Positions 1-10,754 of a stretch of 64,000 nt of DNA are shown in pieces. Source of the DNA: Trichuris trichiura. Taxonomy: Eukaryota > Nematoda > Enoplea > Trichinellida > Trichuridae. Below the pieces are notes generated by a model that was not told the origin of the DNA, did no database searches, and saw only the letters and a list, made by a program, of their open reading frames with translations. The stretch spans positions 6,944,001 through 7,008,000 of the forward strand of contig JBAJFE010000014.1 in assembly GCA_037903355.1 (NCBI GenBank), in the 5' to 3' direction. The position numbers and the translations under genes were made by a program. Numbering within the stretch: the first letter of the stretch is position 1; each line of letters begins with the position of its first letter.

Positions 1-388
1 TACCTGCGAACCCTGACTGTAATCATTCTCTACCGTCGAGCTGATGCAGCAGTGCTATGTTTAGTGCTTCGTCTTTTTAACTGCTGTCATCAGTTGCTAG
101 TTGCCGTTTAAGTTGAGTAAAACCAGAGTTTGGTTTTGTGACAGTGAGGAAATGAGGTTATACGTCCAGTTACGGGATTAATGACTGGAGCATGACTGAT
201 TAACACGGTAACGAGCAAACCATTACGGTGTCCTGTTGCATGGCCAAGTTAGTAGGAAAGCCGTTGAAAAGCAGTTCGTCGTAGTAATCACATGTTTTAG
301 TTATTTAGGAACGCCTGATTTCACGATACTTCATTGTTGAAAGTACTATTAGCAGAATAATTTATTTCTACTCTTTTAATGACTAGAC
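1..388. other. Non-coding stretch, nothing recognised
   Basis: No protein-like reading frame, repeat end or RNA gene was recognised. Its last eight bases (381-388) are the left target-site copy of the adjoining hAT MITE. Confidence 0.5.
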
Positions 389-770
389 CAGTGATTCTCA
401 TGGTGGGGCATGTGCCCCACTGGGGGGTCTTTTTCAGCTGTAGGGGCACATGTCCCACTTGGGCGATCGTGTTGGTATTGTCTCCTGCCTAAGAGAAAGC
501 TGCATGGTGTTGCGCCCGCAATTCTAATTGGCTGGAAGGGCGGACCAGGGGAGCCGGCTCGTAGGTGGGAACGTAAGTGTTCGACACACTATCCGGGAAA
601 CGCTTTCCCAACATAACTTCGTGCAGCATCTACATTGTGACGTCCGGGCTATCCTTCGTCCCCTCATGCAGCCAATCAGCGCGCATGAAATCGACTAATC
701 AGAATTGGGGGCCCAAACTCTGGTAACGTTCACAGGGGGGCCCCGGCAATCCTGATCTTGAGAAACACTG
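389..770. mobile_element. hAT-type MITE, 382 bp
   Basis: The left end reads CAGTGATTCTCA and the right end, on the opposite strand, reads CAGTGTTTCTCA, so the two form short imperfect terminal inverted repeats of the hAT kind. The flanking 8-mers GACTAGAC (381-388) and CTTTAGGC (771-778) share only half their bases, but both keep the central TA of Buster-type targets. The interior is GC-rich and shares phrases such as CCAATCAGCGCG and GTTCACAGGGGGG with the element at 46029-46570 and with the ends of the hAT at 10755-13904. There is no transposase, so it is non-autonomous. The class follows from ends and target; the sub-family is inferred. Confidence 0.75.
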
Positions 771-882
771 CTTTAGGCCACTATAAAGTATTAGCAAGTT
801 CTTCTGTAACTTTCAGAACCAGTTCCGCTCTTGTAATGGGCTTAGAACAATTCTGTTGCACAGGTGCTGACTGGATACCATG

Positions 883-967
883 TGTTGCCAATTAGGCATT
901 GACGACGACGACGCGCTCGCGAAGGGCCCCCCCCCCCACCGGTTTGCAGGTAGCCAACTTACTGATT
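883..967 (+). repeat. Truncated 5' LTR of Pao-1
   Basis: These 85 bases match 3290-3373 with only a few differences, one of them the length of a C run. Identity ends abruptly at about 967, where pol sequence begins. This is the start of an LTR (TGTTGCC). Confidence 0.75.
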
Positions 968-3302
968 TGCCGAACCAAGCGGGAGGTGTTGCGCACTGTT
1001 GCCACGATATTCGACCTGCTTGGCTTTCTTGAACCCGTTACGCTGCGCGCGAAACTTATCATGCAGGCTACATGGAGGCTAAAACTTGGCTGGGATGAAC
1101 CCCTTCCGATGGACATCCAAGAAGAATGGAACGCATGGTTAGCACGCTGTCTCGAATCCTCTCCCGTGATCGTCTCTCGGTGTCAAATACCCGACGCTCC
1201 CGCCTTCTCGACTGAGCTGCACGTTTTTGCCGACGCGTCGGAAGCCGGCTACGGCACAGTCGCCTATTTGCCGGTAGAAGTGGGTAATGACATCGTCGTT
1301 AGTTTCGTCATGGCTAAATCGCATGTTGGGCCAATCAAGCCGACTACAATACCGCGGATGGAGCTCAATGCTGCTGTCATGGCCACCCAGTTGATGAACA
1401 TGATCAAGAACTGCCTAGGGTTGAACTTCGACAGTTTCATGTGGACTCCACCACAGTATTGCGGTGGATCCGGTCTACCTTCTGCCGTTTCCATACTTAT
1501 ATCCGAAACCGGATTGGGGAAATTCTTTAATCCAGTGTCCCAGAACAATGGCATTATGTCCGTAGCACTGAAAATCCAGCAGACGACTGCAGCCGTGGTC
1601 TGTTCGCATCCGAGCTGCATCCAAACCATCGGTTCCTCCGCGGCCCTGAGTTTCTCTGGCGTGACCGCAGCTCTTGGCCGAACGAGCCTGGTTTCGCAAA
1701 CGAAAACGTTTCGCCAAAAGATGACGAAGAGATCAAGTATAGAACATGGATAGGCACCGCCCAAGTTATGACGAACCGCGTTGACGAACTGGTCGCTAAA
1801 GTCTCTCGGCTGGAAAGACTGGTTCGCATAACGGCGTACGCAATGCGTTTCATCTTCAACGCTCGAAAGCCCAAAGATGGGCACCGGTTCACCGGTCCGC
1901 TGTTCGTCAGCGAACTCAGTGAAGCCTTCTTCCTCCACGTTCGGCTAGTACAAACCCGCGCTTTCGAGTCAGAAAAATCTGCCTTGCTCGAGAAACGAGA
2001 GCTAGGCAAAAGATCGCCTTTGGTTACGCTAACGCCTTTCATTGTCGAAAAGGGATTACTGCAAGTCGGCGGCAGGCTAAAAGGGGCCAATGTTCCACTG
2101 GATGCGCGGCACCCTATCATAATTCCACCAAAAGATCGCCTTGCCGAACTGATTGCCTTGGATGTCCATACGAAGATTGCGCACTCCTCAACCGAGCGGA
2201 CCATGCACGAATTGCGGAAACACTTTTGGTTACCCAACGGAAGGCATGTCGTTCGTGCCGTCATTCATCGGTGCGAATTTTGCAAAAGGGCGTCTGCTCG
2301 ACCGGGCCCCCCTTCATGGCTAGTCTGCCCACAGCGCGCATAACGCCGGGGCTGCCGGTTTTCACTAACTGCGGCGTGGATTACTTCGGCCCATTCGAAG
2401 TACTCGTCTTCCGCAGACGAGTAAAACGTTGGGCGTGCATGTTTACTTGTCTCGCATCGCGAGCGATTCATTTGGAGATGGCGTACTCGCTGGACACTGA
2501 ATCGTTTCTTGCCGTTATGCTCCGTTTTGAGCATCATCGTGGGCCCCCTGCCGCTTACTGGAACGATAATGGAAAGAATTTTGTTGGCGCCAATCAAGAA
2601 CTACTGAAATGCCTGCAGCGCCTTGACCAGTTGAAAATCACCGAAAACCTATCCGTCAGGAGAGCTGCATGGAACTTTATCCCACCCAGTGCACCTCACA
2701 TGGGTGGAGCCTGGGAAGCGTTGATAAAGTCGGTAAAACGCGCTTTAACCGTGGTGTTGCAAGGGCGCACCCTGACTGACGAAATTCTTGTGACCGCACT
2801 AGTACATGTCGAGTGTATTGTCAATGGACGGCCGTTAACCTATCTGTCTTCCGGGGCTGATGATCCTCATCCGCTAACTCCGAACCATCTTTTGATGGGA
2901 AGATCCGTACCCGACTTGGCGCCGGACGTCATTTCTACTGAAGGTATAAGCCTGAAGAAACGCTGGCGATACTCAGAGTTCTTAGCTAACCAGTTTTGGA
3001 AACGTTGGATCAAAGAGTATTTGCCGACACTAATGGGTCGCAGAAAATGGTTCACTCAGGAAAGAAATCTCCGAAATGACGACGTAGTCATCGTGATTGA
3101 GCCGGATATGCCCCGAGGAAAATGGTCGCTTGGCCGATTAATACATGTGTTCCCGGGCAATGATGGCATCGTTCGCTCCGCGCTGGTGCAGGCGAACGGT
3201 ACAACCATCCATCCGCCAGCGACGAAATTGTGCCTTCTGGAATCGGCAGATAACGATGTGGACAGCCCCTCAGTCCACAGGGGCGACGATGTTGCCAATT
3301 AG
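968..3302 (+). pseudogene. BEL/Pao pol remnant (RT end, RNase H, integrase, DUF5641)
   Basis: At 968-1440 the frame reads RT thumb followed by the Pao RNase H-like segment (LHVFADASEAGYG, then PRMELNAAV). From about 1450 to 1765 the frame shifts at least twice. At 1768-2343 the integrase zinc-binding region is seen (two His, then CEFC). At 2330-3302 the integrase core has its three acidic positions in VDYFGPF, WNDNGKNFVGAN and PHMGGAWEALIKS, followed by the DUF5641 tail (LTPNHLLMGRS, then WSLGRLIHVFPGNDG). In an active element integrase inserts the cDNA into the host chromosome. The several frameshifts and the missing N-terminal half make this a dead copy. Confidence 0.88.
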
Positions 3303-3599
3303 GCACTGACGACGACGACGCGCTCGCGAAGGGCCCCCCCCCACCGGTTTGCAGGAAGCCAACTTACTGATTCGTGCCCTCTGGCGGGGTAGCACTCTGC
3401 GTCGCGCGGGTGGACACTCATTCGTTATCTTTCGGTCGTTTGCCCTGGTCGAGATCGCTCGGTTTTGTCTTTCGCTCGTGCTCATTTGATTGCTAAGTAA
3501 GAATCAGTATCTACTCGTCGACGCCCTGCGCCACTGTATTCGCGCCGTGCTTCCTTTGTTGCCAAGATTCCCGAACCAGCGCACTTTCTCCCGGCAACA
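3290..3599 (+). repeat. 3' LTR of Pao-1 (proposed 310 bp)
   Basis: It begins TGTTGCC immediately after the purine-rich run CAGGGGCGACGA that closes pol. The proposed end GGCAACA is the exact reverse complement of the start. The first 84 bases match 883-967. The start is secure; the end rests only on the inverted terminal bases. Confidence 0.6.
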
Positions 3600-4818
3600 T
3601 CGCGCAAGCCAAACGCGACATCCGTTTATTCATTCGAAACGTTCATCATTACTTTAATGTGTTTACAAGGCATGTATGCCACTATTCCTGCTCACGCGTT
3701 CAGTGCTGACCTCGCCTGTACTCCCAAAAATTGTACGCACTCCAGAATGTGTCCTCACCTCTGAACTCGCTTTGACTTCCCACAATAGATCTCTGATCTA
3801 ATCGTATGGGCTTATTCTGATCGTTAATCCTGCAGCGAGAAAGGAGGAGAAATGATAGAAGGCTGTTGATCTTTAGTCAGTTCAAGTCGTATGTGCCAAA
3901 CAGTACTTTACTTAATTCATTTATGTTGACAAAGCGTATAATGCTCATTTTTTAATAGTTTTTTAAATTGAATATTGATTCGAATCTTTTGAAACGGCGC
4001 TCTTCGCGACTCCAGCGGAATAAACAGTGATTATAATAATGACGTTAGCACGTCTTGATATTTTGCGGGTAATGTCAATTGACATTGTTGTAACTCGGGC
4101 ATGCGTATGGGAGCCAGTCGACGTGAAGAACGTTTACTCGAGGAGCGCAAGTCAGAGAGAGAGACAAACGACTACTTCTAGTGCTACAGACAATGACACA
4201 CACTGTGTCGTCCTGATTCGCAGGAGACACACAGTAACATGATAAGCAAGAGTATTTTAAGTGCTGCTATATACAACAGACATAGTAAAGTACACTATTA
4301 TTACATTCACTGTATTTATTCTATTGAAAATGGGACAAGCTCTGTCTTAAAGGATTTAAATCAATTTTCAATAAAAAACTGCTCAGAATGGGTGCGGTAG
4401 CAGTTTGTCAAAATGAAAACACATGCCCCATTCATTAGCAAAGTGCTCAAATTCTGTGTTTACTTCCCTTAGATACCGCTGCTTTTATCCCGCATCACCT
4501 TTCATGCTTGCGCTGATGGTGGCGTCCGGCTGACCCCGGAAGCTCGTCAAAACCTTTGCACCACATTTACCTATGCGGAATAGTTGATCTTTAACCTGTA
4601 GATACGGGACAATAAAGGTAATTTTCTGTTTCTTTCTTGCAGCAGCGGTCGTAGGTTAACCATAGCAGACAGAAAAGCTATGCAATCCTGTGAAAAAGTT
4701 GCGAGCAAACCCGTTTCCAAAACTGTTATTGTTTCAGTGACCCTGTAATCATTGGAAAACGATCCCCGGTCACTTGCGGCCGAAATAGACCAAGGAAATC
4801 AAACATCTTAAAGATATT
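3600..4818. other. Non-coding stretch, nothing recognised
   Basis: Only short spurious frames are present. The last five bases (4814-4818, ATATT) are one copy of the Pao-2 target-site duplication. Confidence 0.5.
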
Positions 4819-4982
4819 TGTTCACAACAAAATTCGAATTTGACTGTGAGACTAACAATAACGCAGCTTCCGACTAACTATTTATTGAGTCTACAGAATC
4901 TATAACAACGTGTCGTTATACGGTAGAATGAGCAGGTACAGATGGACTCCCTGCTCATCATTAGTTCCAGCTGTCCGGAACA
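4819..4982 (-). repeat. 3' LTR of Pao-2 (164 bp)
   Basis: On the minus strand the LTR reads TGTTCC to GAACA. It aligns base for base with 16459-16622. A purine-rich tract lies immediately inside it at 4983-4992. Confidence 0.93.
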
Positions 4983-4992
4983 TCCTCCCGCC
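4983..4992 (-). other. Polypurine tract of Pao-2
   Basis: The minus strand reads GGCGGGAGGA directly before the 3' LTR, where plus-strand DNA synthesis of an LTR element is primed. Confidence 0.65.
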
Positions 4993-5014
4993 AGATGGAC
5001 GATGGTCCATCAAC

Positions 5015-8000
5015 CTAGTTTCGTCCATCATTTTCTGCAGCTTCAAGCAGGTGGAGCTTGGCCACAGATCTCGTAACCAGTCCTTTGACGGTTTTCAGTT
5101 GGACAGTTCTGGTGACGCCATCGTGGCTGGGGAACTTTTGGACAACACGTCCGAGTGGCCCTTTAGACTTGGCCCCTTTTATCCAGGAAAGTGCTACCAT
5201 ACTGTCACTCCAGCACGGTATTCGCCGAATCGGTAGGCCCAATTGTTCCTTTACGTACGTTAGAAGTCGTGCACCTACCAGTGTGGCCAGTAGCTCGAGT
5301 CGCGGAAGAGTTACCGATTTCACTGGCGCCACGCCCGCCTTGGCCATTACGAGGTACGGTTCCACTGCACCATTGCTCGCCTTGAGGTAAATGGCGGCTC
5401 CGTACGCTGCACTTGAAGCGTCGCAGAACACATGAAGCTCTACTTCTTCTGTTGAGCTGCGTGGGCCCATCCATCGATCGGTCCGAATATTCGCTATTAG
5501 CGGCAGTTGCATCCTCCACTGATTCTATTTGCCGAACAGCGGTTGCGTTAAAGGTTCATCCCAATCCTTTCACATTTTCCACATTAACTGTAACAGCATC
5601 TTCGCTTCGACAAGAAAAGGTGCAATTAAGCCAAGCGGGTCAAAAACCTTGCTTAACGTTTTCAGTACAATCCGTTTGGTAGCTACGGATTCTAGTTTCA
5701 AACTGACGTGATTCAACGCCAGCTGGTCAGTACTAGTGTACCACTGCAATCCTAGAGTTTTCACGGTTTCGCAACCAGTGGGTGCAGAGTTATGAATACA
5801 ACTGTTGAATTCTTTCATGTTACTTACCCACTTTGTCAACTTGAACCCGCCTCTCAGCAATAACTCAGCTGTCTCACTAGAAGCTCGAGCTGCTTCTTCC
5901 TTTGAGCGGCAACTCATTACGAGGTCGTCGACATACATGTTCTTCAACACTTCTGAAGCCCCTTGCTTGTACTTCTCACTGTTTCGCTGCGCATGGAGTT
6001 GTGTCACTGCGATGGCTAAAAATGGTGAACAACTTAATCCGAAGCACACTCGCGTGAACCGAAACACGGTCGGTTCCTTGCCTGCTCCTTTCTCACTCCA
6101 CAGGAATCGCACTGCGTCACGATCGCCCTCATGTAATGCGATCTGTAAGAACATCTTTTCTATGTCCCCGTGTATGCCATAACGGAATCGCCTAAATCTC
6201 AAGAGAATTCCAACGAGGTCTCGTTGCAGTGGCGGTCCTATTTCAAGGAACTGGTTGAGCGACACTCCTTGATAGAGAGCTGATCCATCGAACACGATGC
6301 GACATTTTGTCGTGGATGATTCATTCTTAATTACAGGGTGGTGTGGCAGATACCAGTGTCGACCGGACGTAGCTGCGTACTGCTCCACTCTTTCTACGAA
6401 CCCATTATCCACGTATGAACGCATGCCGTCTGCATATAGACGTGCGAGTCTTGCATCTTTCGTTAGTCTGTTTTCCAAAAGCTCCAAGCGCCGTAGCGCT
6501 AGCCGGTAGTTGTTCGGCAGTCTTCCTTCAAATTTCCAGGGTAGACGGACCGTGTATCTTTGTCCGTCGAAGGAGACAGAGTCTTGAAATCGTTTCATTA
6601 CTTGTGACGGCTTCTCTACTTCTTCATCTCGTAGCCCAATAGCGTCGAGAGACCAAATTCGTTTGAGTAACTCATCCGCAGAATCGCTAAGAGTTACTTG
6701 AAAGACGTTTTGTACCCCTTTTTCTTGGCTACCAGCGGGACCACTCAAGATCCATCCAAACGAGGATTGGACTGCGACCGGTTCCTTTGGTGATCCATTT
6801 TTCGTGAATCCGGACATGAATGCATGATAATAGTCCAATCCTATGAGGACATCCACTATCGTCTTTCCTCTGGGGAACTGATCCGCCAACGTAAGGTCTT
6901 GTAGGTGCGACCAGGATGATCTTATTGGGGGATTTGCTTCAAGCGGTTGGCAGAGGTGGGGCAGGCACAATGCCTCCATCCATTGCCTTGTCCCTCGTCT
7001 GTCCAATGGCTGTAAAGAAAACCGGACCCTTCGGGTTTTCTCCATTCGACATACGTGACTTCCGAACGTGTGAATCGCTACACGTTCTGTTGTACCTCTT
7101 AATCCTAGGTCGTCTGCCAAAGCTTTCCGAATGAATGAGCGTTGGGCCCCGGCATCGAACAGGCATGTGATCACCAGACTCGACCCATTCCCACCACTGA
7201 TTCTTGCTCTGGCTGTCTGGAGGAACACTTTCTCCATTCGGTGGTTTCGCAATAGTCCAACTTGCGCTCTGCTACAATCCGCTTCTCCGTGAAGAAGTGT
7301 GTGATGCGATTTGGGGCAATCTTTTATCGAACATCTGTCTTGGCTCTTGCATGCAGCTGCCAAATGACCTAATTCCAAGCACACAAAACATAACCTGTTT
7401 TTTCTTGAAACTTGTAATCGTCTTGTCGGGGACATGGACAAGAATGTAGGACACGTATGCACTGTGTGCGTTCCGCTGCACACGAGGCAGCTTCCGTTCC
7501 TGTTTGTGGACGCCTGAAGCGCAACTGCGCTGTACTGTCCGTCATTCCTTTTCATGTTGGAATTCTTCTGCGTCCGCTGCGTACGTGTCTTACTGACAAG
7601 CGCGGGGTGCTTCGTGCATTCTTCTATGTCAACTTCCGTTCGCAAGAAGTCGAACAATGTCTTCAGCGTAACATTCTCGCTGTCTGCAGAGGTCAAGGTC
7701 TTCTGCTCCCATCTTTTCCGCACGGCAGGAGGTAACAGTTGCTTGAACAATACCAACAAAATGTCTTCTGCCGTCAACTTGTTTTCCACCGACTTTCCGA
7801 TTGCCTCCAGGGCTCGAACATGGCGGTTCATTTTATCAAACAGCTCTCGAAGTGTACTACTACCATGCGCTTCTTCCTCCTTCGTTAGCTTCAATAATGA
7901 CAGGATGTGGCTTTCGACTACCAAGCTCTCTCTGCCAAATCTCTCACGTAACGTTTCCACTACAACTGGATAATTTGCATTGGTCACATGAAAGCCGTCG

Positions 8001-8472
8001 ACAGCCTCTAGAGCCTCGCCACAGAGCGTTGATTTCAATTACACTAATTTTGCCACATACCAGACTCAAACTGGTCCCAGAATGAGTTGAATTCCAACAC
8101 GTCTCCACTGAACTTTGGAAGGTTCCACTTCGGCAAGTTGGGCCCTGCTGCACTCAATTCAGGAGTTGCAGTAGTCTTCGGCGACCCGTGCAGATAACGC
8201 TGCCCCTTAGCCCTAAGATCCACGACTGTCGTTTCGAACGCCATGGCGTTTTCCACTTCCTTTTCCAGGGCTCCCTCATCCTCTACATAGGACTCGATGG
8301 CACCCTGTACTTCCTGCAGTTTCGCCCAGTACGCTTCCATCTGTGTAAGGGCGGCGCAGACTTCGAACTGCTTACCATCGTCTTATAAGAGTTCCTGAAT
8401 CGACCGATCCATGAAGCTCAAGCGAGCCCGCAGTCCACTGCGGGTACGCTTCAAGGCTTCCAATTTAGTCAT
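5015..8472 (-). pseudogene. Pao-2 gag-pol with integrase deleted
   Basis: Gag starts at the ATG on 8472-8470 (MTKLEALKRTRSGL). A TAA stop lies at 8385-8383 in the same frame, which then continues through 8340-8044 and breaks again near 8040. The long frame 8038-5570 holds the rest of gag (DUF1759-like), Cys/His knuckles (CLVCSGTHTVHTC, CFVCLELGHLAAAC), an aspartic protease site (LFDAGAQRSF) and RT with YVDDLVMS. After another break, 5512-5015 gives RNase H (HVFCDASSAAYG) up to ALSWIKG. This runs straight into GPLGRVVQKF, which belongs to the DUF5641 tail. The whole integrase is therefore gone, with the junction near 5160-5180. Inactive. Confidence 0.9.
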
Positions 8473-8474
8473 TC

Positions 8475-8654
8475 TGTAGCAGTTGCGAAGAGCAGACAGT
8501 TATGTAGGCGTAATAGAAGTGCATATGTTGAGACCTAAAGATTACAGAAGGAGACACGGTAGACGGAGAGAGAGACACAGAGACAGCTGGTTGCGATCGG
8601 TTGATATACGTGTGTTGCGATGGAGTAAAAGGTTGTACGCGGAGAAGTGTTACA
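8475..8654 (+). repeat. 5' LTR of gypsy-1
   Basis: It pairs with 16211-16390 over all 180 positions with about 7 substitutions. It starts TGTAGC and ends TTACA. Confidence 0.94.
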
Positions 8655-8657
8655 TTC

Positions 8658-8668
8658 TGGTAGCAGAG
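8658..8668 (+). other. Primer-binding site of gypsy-1 (initiator tRNA-Met)
   Basis: TGGTAGCAGAG lies three bases after the 5' LTR. It is the complement of the 3' end (CTCTGCTACCA) of eukaryotic initiator tRNA-Met as I know it. Confidence 0.7.
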
Positions 8669-10754
8669 CGTTCTGTCGCGGTCGTTTTTTCGATTCGTTC
8701 TTCGGAATGTCCGCCGATGAGGTTACCGGCAATGGTTCTTCTGGAATAATGAATTGCGTTAGTTTGCCCCGTGCTTTTGACGAAGGTAAATTTGGCGAAT
8801 GGCTTTTGAGATTTGAGATTTGTAGTAGCGCTAATAACTGGAACGACAAAGTAAAAGCACGGCGCTTGCCGACATTGCTAGAAGGTGAAGCATTTTTGGC
8901 GTATCAACGCTTGCCGGTTGATGTCCGTCGCAACTATGGGAGGCTGACGACAGAACTGAAGAACAGTTTGCAGCCTCCGGGTAGCGCGCGTGCCGCGTTT
9001 GTCCAATTTGAAAGCATGCGTTGGAGAACTGGCGAAAGTGTTCGCGCTTTCGTGCACCGGTTAACCCAAGCATTGGATTTGGCTGTTCCAGGGTTGGATA
9101 CGCGTAGCAGAGATCGTCTCCTCTTGCAGCGCTTTTTGTCAGCCTTGCCAGAATTGCATCGCCGTCAAGTGTTACTTCAAGGAGAAATTGACTCTGTCGA
9201 ACAAGCGATTCAGAAGACGTAGATACTGTTGTCTTTCGACGAAATGCCCCTTATGCCTGCGGCAACAGTTGCCGTCCCAGCGAACGCACCGGCCCAAGAG
9301 AAAACTGTGCGCGACGAGGATCGCTGGCGAACTATCGATCAAAGAATCGACGAACTAAGTGAGCAGTTGTTTATGCTGACAATGCGCCCGCCAGAGCAAC
9401 TGAAAGGATTGGAATGTTACATTTGTAGCAGAATTGGTCAATTCGCAAGAAATTGTCGAGCCAACAGAAATGAAAGATCGCTGACGCACTCCGTACAGAA
9501 CGCACTAAGCGATAGGACGCGGCGGAGTTCCGGCCCAACCGCTCACCGCGTAAGCCAGTGGAGAGGTCCACGCCGAAGCACTTATCGTACGGAACAAGTT
9601 TCTGCAAGTAATTCACATTTCACGTCTACAATAGTCGATCATTCTGCAAAGGCGAATTTCCAAAACAACGTCTGCATGATTCCGGCATGTATTAACGATT
9701 ACTGTTGCGATGTTATGATCGACACTGGCTCGTCAGTCAGTCTGCTATCTGATAGGGTCGTGCAAGCGTTGGCCAAAGAAGACACAGTCAGCGGTATTCC
9801 ATTAGTTCGTCTGTTGAACGCTTCCAGCAAGCCAGTGACTGTCAAAGGCGAAATCACTCTACGAGTGTCTGTTGGGAAACTGGCTCATCCGTTTAAGTTC
9901 ATCGTCGTGCAAAATCTTGTTGCAGATGCTATCCTGAGAATGGATTTCTTGGTAAAGAACAGTGCAAACGTCGATTTGCAAAAGCGTTGTATTAGCTCGC
10001 CATACATTGGCATCGTCAATTTCAAGCAGCCCGATTTACAGCTCATGTCCAAAAGCAATTTATGTTACGTTCATTCGCACTGTGCATTATTGCCCCATTA
10101 TGAAGACTCCGAAAGCGTACAAAATCACGATAGAATGGAATGTGAAGTTCCTTTGTTTGGCAATGCGACAAAGTGCGAACTCCCAGTCGCCCCGACTATA
10201 TATAATGGATTACTCGGTGACTTCAAATCACTTTTTGTCGCAAAGCCAGGAAGAACTAACTTTCCGAAACATGCTATTATCACGGAGGGAAACCCAGTTC
10301 GGGTGCCGCCGAGGCGTATCCCTGAACAGTTTCGAAATACTGTTCATCAACAAATAGAACAGATGCTAAACGAAGGTATTATCCGACGTAGCCAAAGCCC
10401 CTGGTTGGCTCCAGCGGTATTTACCCGCAAGAAGGATGGATCTTTGCGATTATGTGTCGACTATCGTCAACTAAACAAGCGTACGCGTAAGGACAGTTAT
10501 CTCCTGCCATTACCGGATGAGGTACAAGGCAAATTGAAGGGAGCAACCAAATTCTCCGTTCTTGATTTACATTGTGGCTTCTGGCAGTTGCCAGTAAGAG
10601 AAGAAGACGTCGAGAAAACGGCCTTCTCTCCCGGCCCAGGAATGGGATTGTATGAATTTCTAACTATGCCTTTTGGATTGACAAATGGGCCCAGCTCATT
10701 CCAAAGGTTGATGGACGTGGTGTTAGAGGGAATAGACTTCACCATGGTCTACAT

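Larger units (their letters stand above)
883..3599 (+). mobile_element. Pao-1: truncated BEL/Pao LTR retrotransposon
   Basis: The element consists of about 85 bp of LTR start (from 883), then the 3' half of pol (968-3302), then a fuller LTR beginning at 3290. Gag, protease and most of the reverse transcriptase are missing. The first LTR piece is joined directly to pol, so an internal deletion removed the rest of the 5' LTR and everything up to the RT thumb. The 3' LTR is proposed to end at 3599 because it starts TGTTGCC and the sequence there ends GGCAACA. The bases beside the two outer ends (CCATG and TCGCG) do not match, so no target-site duplication is visible and the copy may be rearranged. 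Confidence 0.8.
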
